From Flabesymbios commensalis (Eukaryota > Annelida > Polychaeta > Terebellida > Flabelligeridae), in the NCBI GenBank assembly GCA_964017125.1, contig OZ024902.1, positions 58,949,346-59,013,345 of the forward strand: a stretch of DNA of 64,000 bases, in the 5' to 3' direction. Below the pieces are notes generated by a model. It had not been told where the DNA came from, searched no databases, and saw nothing but the letters and a program-made list of their open reading frames with translations. The position numbers were made by a program, and so were the translations under genes. How positions within the stretch are numbered: position 1 is the stretch's first letter; every line of letters starts with the position of its first letter. Below, one piece after another: positions 12,401 through 27,400 of this stretch.

Positions 12401-15400
12401 AGATGCTACCAAAATTCAAAATGGCCGCCAGAGGTCAACTCCAAAAAAAATTGTGGGCGCAAAAACTCTAAAACTTAAGTCAGAAATTATTCAAATTTTA
12501 CTATCACATTCCCCACCATATGGAAATGTGCAGGTGACTTTTTCAAGGTTTTACTGAAATTCAAAATGGCCGCCACGGATCAACTTCAATTTTTTGGTGG
12601 GTGCAAAAACTCAAAAAATTAGTTTGGGCAATTTTTTTATAATTTTAACATCACATTCCTAGCAACATGTGGATGTGCAATTGATTTTTTAAAGATGCTA
12701 CAAAAATTCAAAATGGCCGTCAGAAGTCAACTCCTAAATTTTTTGTGGGCGCAAAAACTTAACGTCAGAAATTATTCAAATTTTACAATCACATTCCCCA
12801 CAATATGGAGATGTGCAGGTGATTTTTTAGTTTTTGCTGAAATTCAAAATGACCGCCACAGATCAATTTTTTTGAGGTCGCAAAAACTTAGTCGTAAATT
12901 ATTCAAATTTTACAATCACATTCCCCACGATATGGAGATTTGCATGTGATTTTTTCAAGGTTTTATGGAAATTCAAAATGGCCGCAATGCATGAACTTCA
13001 TTATTTTTTGTGGGCGCAAAAATTGAAGTCAGAAATAATGTGCAGGTGATTTTACTGAAATTTAAAATGGCCACCACAAGTTGATTTTTTAAATATTTGT
13101 GATCGCAATAACTCTTAACCTAATTTATGGCGGGGGATGATATAGGACTTGTTATGTTTCCAAATGTTTAAAAAAGCTTACATTAACTTCTTTCCTGTGC
13201 TTTCTAGGTGGACATGGTATTCGCTTCCTTTATCAGAAATGGTGATGGTGTTCGATGTCTGCGAACCATATTAGGAGATGAGGGAAGAAACATAAAAATA
13301 ATTTCAAAGATTGAGAATCATGAAGGTGTTAAGAGGTGAAGTATTAGTATTATGTTGTGTGTAGAGATTAGATGGCAATTTTAATCCACCGGGTAGCATT
13401 TCAGGGTCACTTAATCTATCAATTTTTGACATTCGCCTGTGGAATTAGATAGTGGTTTTATTTGGAGGGAATATTATATCGTCGGTCACAGGCGAAACAA
13501 TCGCAACTCCAAAATGGTAGTTTTCAGTAAGTTGCTTTTTTAGCTGTAAACATAAATACATAAAAAAAATTTGGCAGAGAGAAAGCCTTGTTCTGTGCCA
13601 ATTTTTTTTTTTATGTTGAAGTATTGATTTATCATCTTTGTTTAAAACTTGAGAAGCAACCCAGCAAACAAAAAGACATTTGTATTTATATCATTTATAC
13701 AATGTTGGACTAACATTGAAGACGTGGGGCCTACTTTGTATAATTGTTATACAAATGTTTTGTGTTTGCTGGGAACTTACTCTAAACTATCATTTTGAAG
13801 TTGTTTTGCCTGTGACCGACAATATACAGGGTTAGGAAATTACCGTCTACAGACGAATTTCTATGTTTGAAAAAATTCAGTGTAGGCAATTCTAGTAGGC
13901 AATACACAATGAAGTATGGAGGAGGGTTCTTATATAACCTTGTTTTCACCGAGTGACGTCACTGTGTTTTACAGAATAAAGTATGGGGGAGGGGGTGTTA
14001 TATAACCTTGTTTTTACCAAGTGACAGGTCACTGCATTTCACAGAATTTCAGGCTTGGAATTATCCTTTCTACCCCCCGACCGTTGGGCCTGAAGGGGTA
14101 TTGTCGTCCCCTTTGTGCGCCGCCGCCGCACGCATTCTTTTGGCTATTACACCAACATGGTGCAACAGATTGAATTTATAATTTATGCAAACATGCAACC
14201 CTTCCCGACTCTTTTTTTCATCCGAGGTCAAGGTCAAAGGTCAAAGGTCAAGGTTAAAGATTTAAAAAATTCTTGTTAACGCGATAACTTGAAAAATAAT
14301 TATAGGATCTCTCCAATTTTTTATGTGAAGTTACCCATGAGTATGGAGACGACCTGATTACAATTTCAGCTTTCCACCGATAATCAAAATAACCTCCACC
14401 TGGCGACTAATTTTTTTTCACCTTTTTTTAAGAATTTCCTCGAAACCTGGTATATATGTAGGTTTTCGGGGTCTGCGAGTCTATTAGTATTGTCCATTTT
14501 CATGTGAGACTGAAAACGAGGCTGCGGCGGCCATTTTGGTTTTATCAATTTTAATAAATTGTTCTTATTTTCAATTATTTGCCTTGAAACCTGGCATATT
14601 TAGAGTCACTGCATCAGCCTAGGGGTATTTGAGTGCTTGCACTGTATTTTTAGTCTTGGAATAATTTTCAACCCCCATCCCTGGATATGTGAAGCCTTGC
14701 TACACAAGGAGAAACAGAATTAATTAGTAATAAATTCTTGGAAGTCCTTAGCAATTTAACTGAAAAATTGATACTTTGACAGACATGTATCAACTGCGTG
14801 TTAGCTGTGGATTTGCACCATATATACATAGCCATTGTGCATTATTATCAATCATTGTCAGATCACTTAAACACATACCGTAAACCGGGGCTATTTTGCC
14901 ACCCCCGGGACTATTTTGCCACCCCCTCGGGAAATTGATAAAATCCTCTAGTTTTCAATCAATACCATAAGTTAATAAAAATAACTATGATTATAGGTTA
15001 TACTATGTTGTAAGGAACATGTTAATGTCTATTTACAATTTTTGTATTATATTTCAACACCATAAAAAAATATTTTATCGAAGTGTTATTTTTTATGCGT
15101 TTTTTTCTAAATTTGACAAATTTGAACTCTGGAATGGTATTTATCCATTTTATTAACGTATGCAGTTTTCTTTTATGATATTTGAAGGGTCCTTATCACA
15201 GAAAAAAAAAAATTATGAAATTTTAATATCGAGCACTTCAAAGTAACCGGGGCTATTTTGCCACCCCATACCGGAGCTATTTTGCCACCCCTTCAAAATG
15301 GCCGACAGAGCCTCATTTTCGGTCCGATGTGAAAACGGACTTGACCATTAGACTCACTGATCCCTAAAAACTATACAAATATTTGCATTAATTACTGGTT

Positions 15401-18400
15401 TAAGGCACTTATTTTAATAATTAAATAACTTTCCTGCAAATTAATTACTTTTCCACTGATTATTTTATGTTATGACATAATGTCTGTAAGGTGCATTTAC
15501 CTGAATCTATGTAATATATTAAATGGAATGATAATAAGGTCTACAGACTGTTTAATTAATTTGATTTTTATTCAATTAGCTTAGAAGCTAATAATTGAGA
15601 ACTCAATTATATTATTTTGAATTAAAAAATATTTATATGGCAAAATATTTTTATTTGGATTCTGACAAATGGTTTTAATTCACAAAATATGATCAAAATT
15701 AGCTCCAGTGGCAACCGGGGCTATTTTGCATTTTTATTTTTATTTAATAGTTCTATTAATAAAGGCTAAATACAAACTATGCTAAGTATGCGAATACCTT
15801 ACACAACCACCCTCAATTGAGAAACTTTATATTCCCACTAAAAAAAGCAGGTTTAATACAGTGATAAAAAATAGGTAAATAGGGTGGCAAGATAGCCCCG
15901 GTTTACGGTACATCGAAAAATTTATGGGAATGTCATTTCACTAGAAAGAGTCCATTTAGCGGAGTGCTTCTCATTGTTTCTCTTTTAGAAAGTATCGCGG
16001 GATTGTCCTGGGATGATATTGCAATTTGCAGGCTGTCAAGTTTCCTACTTTTTCCTAATTTTTATTCCCCGCCCGTAGGGGAAGGGGATTTTAGTCACGC
16101 CAGTATTCTGTCCAGCGTCAGGCGTCACGCTTTTGTTGTTAATTTTGCTATTGCGTTCCGAGCATCATGGGGATGCAAGTGATTTTTTAAAGTTGCTGCC
16201 AAAATTCAAAATAGTCACCAGAGTTGAACACCAAAATTTTCTGTGGGCGCAAAAATTCTATTTTTACCTTGATGTTAAAAGGATTTCAGGCCTCTTGTTA
16301 AAAATGTACCTACTTTTTCCTGGAAAATGTTACTTTTTCCTACTTTTTTATTTCATTCTTTATCATGCGCTATATATTATTTGTCTCGAAAATGTAAATA
16401 CAACTTTCTACTGTATGCTGTAGTATTCATTATTACATTTTACATCAAACTGTAAAACAATATTATAATTTTTTCCTGGTATTTATTAAGCATCCCCGAT
16501 AATATAGGGATGCTTAGACATAGTGTAGTGTAGTGTTTAGCATTATTCTGTCTCCGCCTCCGCTCAGGCCTATCAGAAATTCAGCTCTTACAGTAGCTGA
16601 TGAGTTTTGTTTATTTTTTATATGTGCCTGGGCAATTCTTCTCATATATATTTTTTTTGGCAGCAAGCCATGAGGGGCCATTTTCCTATATGGCCACCTA
16701 AAAAGCTTGTGGCTACCCTAACTTATGAAACGTTGGTTGAATTGCATTCAAATTTGGTAGGGTTGTTCTCTAGGTATTTTTGATGATCTTATTAACTTTT
16801 GGGATGAATCCATTGGAAAGAATGGCTGCCGCAGCCATTAAAAAAATTAACATTTTTTTTCAATTTTATAAAAAAATTTATCGGAGTAGTCTCACCAAGT
16901 TTAGAAAAGTTTTTTTGAGGGCACTTTTTTTTGGGGGGGGGGAGCGGTTGGATGGTTTAATTTTTTTTTACTAGTTTTAATCATTTTTACACATTTATTT
17001 TCTACATATGACCTTTGTAACCGGACTATTCTTCCGATATATTTTTTGAGGGCACTTAGCCATAAACGGCTATTTCCCAAGTTGGCCGCCTAAAAAGCTT
17101 GTGGGCACAATAACTTATGAACCGTTGGTTGGATTGCATTCGAACTTTTAGAGTTGTTCTCTAGGTATTTCTGATGATCTGATTATCTTTAAGGATGGAT
17201 TCTTTATATAGAAAATGGCTGCCGTAGCTATTTAAAAAAATAATTGGGTGGGAGGGTCATTATTTTTTTATTCATATACTTGATTGGTCATGAACTGACC
17301 TGGGAATATCTACATGTACACTCCTTCAGCATTGTCACCTTTCCAGGGGTAGACACTGCTAGCCTTCTTCTCTGGCTTGGATAATAATGCAGTGGTCAAA
17401 AACCAGGTCAGTGGGATTTCTCCTTCCACCAAAACCCACGGGGCTCAGTGGACCGAGTTGGCAAGCTGCCATTATCCACAGGAGAACCTAACCTTTCCAG
17501 TCTTTGAGCTGAGTGAGAGGGCTGGTTTCGAGGAAATACTTATAGGCTTATCTTACGGGGATTCTTTTAATGTTTCCAATTTTTCGGCTTCTTGTCTTAC
17601 ATGTATGCTAAATCATGAACGATAATCATTTCACAATCAGTGATAACTTGTGACCCGATCTGGCCTAATGAGTCGTACGTCACACTTGAGAAATGATGCT
17701 AGGGCCCTTAAAAGCTAAAATGACCTTGATTTGACAAATTTTCTTCTCTTTAGGCCCTTTTCAATTAAACAAATTGAAAATTTAAAAATATTCTTTCCAG
17801 GTTCCAGCCCTAGTTTCCATCCAGACATTTGCACTGCAGAATGTAATTGGTAGGCTAAAAAGGACTCACTAAATTGATATTCTAATGCCATTATCTTGCT
17901 CTCAAGCACCGTGTGCTATTGTTCCACACACTATTCGACATACCGGGTATTCTCAATTTTTACATAAGTTTTTATTTTCATATGATTACTTTCGAATCCT
18001 AAATTATGTGGCATAGAAGTGATATGTTGAAATTTGAAAATATATATATATCTGTTATTTTAATTTTAGTCTAAATTACCCTCTAATCATATTAGATCTT
18101 TTTAAGTTGAAAATATTTATCAATTGAAAAATCCTGACGATAAAATATTATGGCATCTACTTTAATGTTTACAAAATATTATAACTACATTGTATACGTT
18201 TATTATTTTAAAAATGGGGTCGAAATGAATATTTATTTTATTCCCTTATTTTTAATCCCATTGTGTGTGCTTTTCAAAAAGTGTAAAAATTGCCTTTTTG
18301 AACATCAAAGGCCATTTTCACGAAATGACGCAATTTCTCACTTGATATTTCTGTGAGTTGTCCTACTTTTTTACAAGGGTGCGCTGGACAGCCTGCAATT

Positions 18401-21400
18401 TGTCATGATCTCTCCCACCAATTTTTTTTAGTCTTAATACAATGTAGTACTGTAAAAAGTCACCCATATACTAGAACATAACATTACACTTAGCTTTCAC
18501 TGTCACTGTGTTTCAAGTGTTTGTAGTCTTGTTTGTCTGTACTACTTTTATGTGGCAAAATAAAAACAGTGTTTTTTGAAATACATATAAAGTGTAAATT
18601 TATTAATTCATTAAATATTTCTCATTTCTGTAGGTTTGATGAAATTTTGGAAGCATCAGATGGAATCATGGTGGCTCGTGGAGATTTGGGTATTGAAATT
18701 CCAACAGAAAAAGTGTTTCTTGCCCAAAAAATGATGATCGGCCGCAGTAACAAAGCAGGCAAACCAGTGATCTGTGCGACACAGGTAATTTCTTTTCTAT
18801 TTTTTTTTATCGAATTTTTTTTGTTGGTAGCCCAGAGAATCAATAACTTTTATAGGCCTCTACTAGCCCTGTGCTTGTTAGTTTTTTATGTCAGTGCGTT
18901 AATTTAAAAGTATTTTATTTTAGTCTTGATATAGATCAGAGATATTTGAAAATGTAGGCCTACTGAGGGAAAATGACAGAAATTTTAAAATAATTATGTT
19001 TTAGATTGCAGAAATCTCCCTCATTTATTATTTTTTGTCTCTTGCTGATTTATTGTACAACCAAACTTTTTTCTTCAAATAGACATCTTAAGGGAAAAAA
19101 GCTTTGTTCTAATTCTGGTTGGACTTCTGTTGCATACCCTACACATCTGTTAATAGCAAAAGTCCGGCAGATGTCAGGCAACTTTTTCATTGGACCTCCG
19201 TTTACTGTCTTCATTTTTTTTCCAACTGATCTGAGGGTGATATGGGTTTAGAAAATGGCCAATTGAGCAATTTTTGAATTTGAGTTTTAAGGAGGCTACT
19301 GTCGAAAATGCTTTAATTTATCAAAATTTTCTTACATATTTTTCCTAACTCGAATACAAAAAATACTCAAGGGTGATTGCCATCTTGGCACCCGGCATTT
19401 TCTCAACCAATGTACCCCCAGAAGTCAGATCAGTTAAAAAAAACTTAGGCAGTAAAGCAAGGTTTATGTTCAGATCTGCCAGACCACAGGCGCACATTAA
19501 CCCTTGTCCTGCTGAATTGTTTCACTTGTATTTTTCGTCATTTGAAGCTGGAATTGCTAACGCAATTTCAAGCTCCAAATAACCAAAATTATTTCTATTT
19601 TTTTTTAAACTAACATCTTCTAAATTGAGTTATTTGACTAGCTGAGCATCTACCACAAACTGTTTTACAATAGAACCTGCCATGAGCAGCCACTATTATG
19701 AGCAGCCAACCTCCTAGGCCTAAAAAAATTGTTTGTTTCCGATCTCCTCTGATCGACCCTATGAAAACATACATGTGCGACCCAAATTTATTTTATGGAT
19801 TTATAATTTTTTTTATTATTATTATAATTTTTTTTAAGTTAAGGGATGAGTTACCGACTGTAATCAAAGTAACTCTAAAAACCTTACATAAAGGAGGGGT
19901 GGGGGGGCAGATAAGATGTACAGATAAGACATGCATGTAAGTGAATTTGGTGCCAAGTAAAATAAAATTCTTACCTACTGATTGGTTAAAGTGACAAAAA
20001 ATATAATAGTGGCTGCTCATAGCAGGTTTTACTGTATCCATTTCAGTGACATATTATTTGATTTGGAATTTGCTTGAAACCGCATAAATACTGGCGTAGC
20101 AGGACAAGAGCTAACAATTATTATTGTGTCAAAACTGTAGTAAAACTGATTATTTCCATTTGCAGTTTAATCAAGTTTAATACAGTAGTTTTTTTTATAT
20201 TCCTATTTTTCTCGACATTGGGTTATTTTATTTAGATGCTAGAAAGTATGGTGAAGAAACCGCGCCCAACTCGTGCTGAGAGCAGTGATGTGGCCAATGC
20301 TGTGTTGGATGGAGCTGACTGTGTCATGTTGTCGGGTGAGACGGCCAAGGGAGATTATCCTGTTGTAGCTGTGGAGACAATGCACAAGGTAACTGCAATA
20401 AGCGTGATAGTGCTCGATCACTACAGTGTATGTCCATGGTTCCCACGGGTCCTTGAAAACGGGAAAAGTCCTTGGATTTGAAAAAAAAATAATTCCAGGC
20501 CTTGAAAAGTCCCTGATTTTTGTAAAAACTTTAATAAACCAGGAAAAGTCCTTGATTTTGATCAACCTGGGATGTTTTGCTGAATTGATCTTGAAAAACG
20601 TCTCGCAGCGGCGACAGCTAGTGATTAAATGAAAAAAAAGCTACACTTAAATAAAGATGTGGTTTAGGAATGTAGTGTGCCTATTTTATCAACATACAGT
20701 CAAAATACAAATATCAATAGACAATGTCTGAAATTTGATAAAAAATATAAAAATCGCTAAAGTTGCTGTTTTTCATACCTTTTAGCCTAAACTTATTTGT
20801 GTGATCATCAAACAATTTTTTTAACATGCACAAAAAAGGTCCTTGAAAAATATTGAGAAGTCCTTGAAAGGTCCTTGAAAAGCCCTTGAATTTTGTATTT
20901 GAAAAAATGTGGGAACCATGTTTGTTTCTAAGTCGGGGAATAGTCATTTCTATCACATTATTTACCCCCCAAATTAGGCTCTACTGTTCTAACATGTCCA
21001 GAATGTCTGTCTAGCCTTGGTAAAAACAGCTCATGTTAAAAGATGGGGGTGATTAGGGCATAATGATAAGCTACAGTGGTTGGCTTTGACACTGCAAACA
21101 TGAGGCATTAAATCCATGTCGATCCACTGTCTGATGTTGACACAGCATTAAATCAAAAGGACTTCAATGCTTATTTTGCTGGCTGTGTATAACTCTGGTC
21201 AAGTCATCTTTGAGGGCGCCACTTCATCTGGTTCAGCTGATCCAGCTGTGGCTTTGTAAATTGGTAAATACATCTGAATGCATACAGTTCTCACACGGTT
21301 CCTGTGGTACAGTGTATATGGAAAGTCATGGAATTCAAGCTACAGTAACAAGGCAGTATGTGGCAAGTATTTATTGCTGCTGGTGCTTGTGAGAGGAACA

Positions 21401-24400
21401 TGACAGAAGAGCCAGAAAATGACTTCACATCACCATAATGAATTTACCCCAATTTTAACTGGCCATATTTTTAAAGCAACATTTTTGTAATTGATATAAA
21501 TTGTACATTTGAAATTATTGTAAAATGGAGAGTGCAAAAATGTCATGGAAAAACATCTCGAAATATCAAGGGATTTGAAGGAGGATGGTATATAGGAACC
21601 CTGTGTCAAGGCCTGTGACACAGCACAGTGGCTGTTTATTTTGAGCTCCCGCCATCACCGCAGGTGCGACATAGGGGGGAGCTATGGAATTACCTCTTCT
21701 TAATCTTAGAATTTCTGTCTTGGGCTTAATTGTCTTGCGGCTTGATTTTAGACCCAGTCTAGGACTAAGTTAATAACACTACACAAAACCGCTTCAATCA
21801 AATTTTATTTTGAGGCGGGAGTGCTTGACTTGTGTAGTCTTGTTTCAACCTGTTCTCATCCCTGTATACTGGTAAGTGCATGCATGTTTATGCACGGGGA
21901 TACAGTGAATTGCTAGTTTCTCTCTTTCATCCTTTATAACTGACATCGCTGATACAATTTTCATCTTTGAGAAATAATATAAAATATATTATAAAATATA
22001 ACCAGGCATCCCAAAAAATATATCTCTTGGACTTCTTACTATCAACCATCATGCACTCTTTAATCACATTTTCACACCAATACAATTAATTTAATAAATA
22101 ATTTGTATATCTTATCACAAATTAGGAGGTTCTGCCCGATTCAATTCAGATTGGTTCAATGTGATGCTGGCCCAACATTTTACCAGCATTGAGTACATGT
22201 AGATGTTCTGTGTTTGTTTGAGATGAGAGCTTTTATTTGTTATATAAAATTTTACACTTTAGTCTTTTTACTCCGCTTGAGCTGGCCCGGCAATTGCGGT
22301 GGCAATTCACATAGCTGAGTGAATGAAAATGAGAATAAATACTAGGGTAACAGTAGGTTTAATCTACAAATGCGTTGTATTGGTTGGTGCGTGACTAGGT
22401 TACAATTTCCTTTGATTTTAGATTGCAAAGGAAGCTGAATCAGCCATTTATCACAAGCAGTTATTTGAAGAGTTACGTGTACTAACCCCACGACCCACTG
22501 ATATCACGCATACCACAGCTCTGGCCGCTGTGGAGGCCTCTGTTAACTGTATGGCTGCAGCCATTGTTGTCATCACATCATCTGGCAGGTATGTGCCATT
22601 TCATCTGTAACAGTAACCTATCCCTTAGCAGGGTCTGAAATATGAATTTTAACAGTTTGTCCTGCAGATATTGAACAACCTTCTTAAAGATTAAGGTTTT
22701 CCAAAAAAATTTCACTTGTCCGTTTTTATGCTCTATGATTTTAAAAGTAATTGATGAAATTAGGTGGTACAAGGCTATTTTAGGTTGTGTTGGACACATG
22801 TAAACCCCTTTTTTATATCTGGTTGGCTAGGAATTAAATTATTTAAATTTCTACTCACTTGACGCTGTGTCTTGCTCCAGTGATCCACAATTTTAAATGA
22901 GTGAAAATTGAATTTGCTAGAACAGTCACATTATTCAAAGACATTTTCAGTGAATTTACATAGATGTGTATTTTTTATGGCATTGATTTCAGGTCGGCCC
23001 ATTTAATGGCTGCTTACAGACCTCGTTGCCCAATCATCGCTGTTACGAGAATGGACCAGGTTGCCCGACAACTTCATCTTTACAGAGCAATCTTTCCAAT
23101 ACATTACACAGGTAAATGATCTGGAATGACATAAACTTAAATGTAGCTTAAATTATATTTATATATTTTGTTGCCATCAAGGGAGACATCAAATGATTAA
23201 TTGTATAGGATCACCTTCCAACTTGCACACCATACCATTACACTCCCTTCCTTTTCGAGAGACACGTCGCCACCCCACATACTCCCATACTATGTATAGA
23301 TCATAGACATAAAGGAGGCATGGACTGTCAACTGGTGTGAGATCGTCGTTAACTTAGGGCGCGCATGAGCGGCTAGGAAAAGGGATAACTGATTTCCGGT
23401 CTACATTTCCTGCTGTCTATTTATGTTTTTATCCGCTTGATAGGCGAGTAATTTGCGCTATTTTGTCACTATAATTTAAATTACCTAACCAACTAATTGT
23501 TCATAATAATGTAATTTTATATATTTATGCTCAATATATACCTTAAAAACAATGACAATTGAGGTTTACAATTAAAATTTGACGCCTAAGTGAAGCTGTT
23601 TCAAACTTGACTGTACTGTGACTAACCTGACCACTGCTGACTGTCACTGCCTACAACTTCGCTATCCCCACGTTAACAGATCAGGGTTCGCACTAGTCCT
23701 GGAAATCCTGGAAAGTCCTTGAATTTGAAAAATAAAAATCCAAGCCTTGAAAGTCCTGGAATTTTGTTAAAAGTGCTTGAAAGTCCTGGAATTTTAAATA
23801 ATGAGAAAACAGATTGCAAAAATAGTATTAGCTAGAGTCTAATAATTAAGTTGCCCTTTTTAGAACAAGTTGAAATAGATCTACCTGCCCAATTTTATTT
23901 TAAAAGCTATGTAAAATGTAGATTCAAGTTGTTTTGGGGAAATAAATGGACGAGTTATTGTGTACTCGTAAGTCCTTGAAAAATCTTATTAGGTTCTGGA
24001 AAAATTCTGGAAAAGTCCTGGAATTCTGTTTCTTCATGGGAGTATGAACCCTGACAGATACAGAAAACTCCTTCACATACTGTCTTCACACACTACCAGT
24101 ATGTCAATAAACCTTAATTAGGGCAATTGTCATATTGTATTGAATAAATGTTTAGACGTCAAATCATAGGTGTTGCTAGGTCACTGGGTGTATTAAACAT
24201 GGTGTGTGATTACTATATCTATGATCTTAAACACACATGTGCAGTGACCGGTCGCACATTTTCACGGGAAATGCATACTTTGTGCTCTAGATGTTTTATT
24301 CTTGTTGTAATATTTAAATAATTTTGATAATGAAGCAGAAGGAGCTATTTTAATTTAGTATTTATTGAATACATTTGTTACGATTTGAAAGATATTGATG

Positions 24401-27400
24401 TTAATCATTAATTTGACTGTGATTGAAATTGTGATCAAGACAATGTTAACATACCCTTGAAATACGTTCAAAAAGCACATGGTTGACCCCCCGAGGGATC
24501 GAGAGGCTGCGACATCACACACTACCTACAATATACTGCCCCCCCCCCCCCCCAGAGAGACAGATTCTGCCCCCAAAGCGTCTCCTCACATACTTCCAAC
24601 ATAACAATACACCCCCCCCCCCTAGATAGATTGACAGGTCTTCTCCTCACATTCTTGCATAGTTTATAGATAATGCCCCCAGAGAGATACTTTAGATGTA
24701 GAGATGGACACATTGCATATCACCTACATATCATCTCCTCGGAGCTAAAGGATCCTATCTGCCACTCTAACGAGTGTCAGATAGGATCCTTTAGCTCCAA
24801 GGCGACGATATGATCCATCATGCTGTCACCAGGGTTACTGTGTTCACCCCCTTTGCTGGAACTGTAAACCCACTTCACACACTACTCACAGATACTGCCC
24901 TCAAAGCGTCACCTCACATACTTCCTACATAATACTGCCCCCCAGACAGACGGATTGACAGGTCTTCTCCTAACTTTTTTCCTAACATAGTATATACAGA
25001 TGTAGAGATGCACACATTGCATATCGCCTACATATGATTCATCAGGCCATGACCAGGGTTACTGTGTTCACCCCCTGGGCCGGTTACTTTAAGCTGAGGA
25101 GTATGGGGGCCTGTATTATATTGGCGGTTAGATAAAAAACAGCTCTTATGAGTATAGTATTGATGTACCACAGTAAATCCGCCAATAATAATCTCCACCA
25201 ATTATTTCCCTTCCCCCACCTGCCAACATTTCCTTCTCAGTACATTGTGATACCACCATATTGTATTTGAATAACCCACCTCATATTATGGAATATCATG
25301 AAAACCGCTCAAGATAGCTACACCATTACCATAAAACAAATTGTAAGGTTTCAGGAGAGGATGCATTTTGAAAAAATTCAACTCAATCAAATTCAAAATG
25401 GCCGCCTATCGGCCATTATTCACCTCGACTGTGCTAGATAGCTGAACCATTACTATAAAACAAAATGTGAGATTTCAGAAGAGGATGCATCCTGATCAAA
25501 TCCCAAATGTCCGCTTATCGGCCATTATTCACTTTCACATGGCTGATATTTGGTAAACCGTGCTAGATGGCTAGACCATTACTATAAAACAAAATATGAG
25601 TTCTCAGGGGAGGATGCACCCTGAAATTTTTTAACTCTATCAAATTCAAAATGGCCGACAATTGCCATTATTTATCTCGATAGGCCTGATATCAGGTAAA
25701 CCGTGCTAGATAGCTAGACCATTACTATGAAACAAAATGTGACGTTTCTGGAGAGAAAACCTTTTTAAAAACTTTTGACTCAATCAAATTCAAAATGGCC
25801 GCCTATCAGCCACTATTTACTTTCACATTGCTGATATTTGGTAAACCGTGTTAGATAGCTAGACCATTACTATGAAACAAAATGTGAGATTTCAGGAGAG
25901 GATGCATCTTGAAAAAATTTGACTTGATCAAATTCTAAATGGCCGCCTTTCGGCCATTATTCACTTTCGCTTGGCCGTTATTTGGTAAACTGTACCAGAT
26001 GACTAGACCATTACTATAACACAAAATGTGAGATTTCAGGAGAGGATGCATCTTGAAAATTTTTGACTTGATCAAATTCAAAATGGCCGCCTTTAGGTTA
26101 TTATTCACTTTCACATGGCCGTTATTTGGTAAGCCGTGCTAGATATCTAGACCATTACTATGAAACAAAATGTGAGATTTCAGGAGAGGATGCATCTTGA
26201 AAAATTTAGACTCGATCAAATTCAAAATGGCCGCCTGTCTGCCATTATTCACTTTCACATGGCGGATATTTGGTAAACCGTGCTAGATGGCTAGACCATT
26301 ACTATAAAACAAAATGTGATTTTTCGGGGGAGGATGCACCCTGGAAAATTTCAAACTCTTATCGAATTCAAAATGGCCAACAATCCGCATTATTTACCTC
26401 GATAGACCTGATATCAGGTAAACTGTGCCAGATAGCTAGACAATCACTATAAAACAAAAAATTACATAAAAATAATGTGAGGTTTCGGGGGCAGGATGCA
26501 CCCTGAAATTTTTCAGATAGTCTATATCGAATTCAAAATGACCGTAAATCAGCCATTATTTACCTCGATTGGCCTGATATCGGGTAAACCGTGCCAGATA
26601 GGTAGACCATTACTGGGATACTGATTAGGATCATAAATTTCAATGGAGGTTTGCAATCTCTGACAGATTGTCTAGTTCTTATCTTACTCTTAGACTGAGC
26701 CTCTTAGACCTAGTTGTCTTGCGTCTGGATTTTTTACCTAGCCTAGGACTACATTAATAACCCTACACAAAATTGCTTAAATCGAATTCTAATTCGGAGC
26801 GGGAGCTCCTGGACTTATGTAGTCTTCTTTAAATTGATACTGAAAACCATGTTATTGCAAATAGGGGAGAGACTGACAAAGGGTGTCCTTCTGCAAAGTG
26901 GTACATCAATGATATTTTAATTATGACGTGTTCTCTGAAATATTAATGCTGTCACAGCTATGAATTATTGTGAATTGATGTATACAAAAGACATAAGTAG
27001 ACATTCGCTTAAATGATAATGCGCAACATAAAATTTGAAAAACTTACGCAAATCTAGTCTATCATATACTGATTTTGTGATGATTCTAGCCTGATTGTGT
27101 CACTGTTTGGTGGGATATACTCGGTAAATCGCAAAGTGATTAAGTATTATACACACTTGTTCATCTTGAGACCAGGGGTACACCAAACATCATGAAATTC
27201 AAATTATCTTAACTTCCTGTTATTGTCATCAGGAAAATATCCATCAATTGGCAGGACCCCTCAGCCCTAGGCTCTGTCCATCAATATCAAGAAATAATCA
27301 GAAGAAAATGACCCCCACTACCACCATGACAATTTTTTTTTAAATGGCTGCTGTGGCTGCGGCAGCCATTTTGTTTTTAATGGATTCATCCCAAAAGTTA

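Noticed and set aside
17377-17625. 82-residue frame in the hAT-like element, possible transposase piece
   Set aside because: No DDE, BED or dimerisation motif seen; isolated and short.
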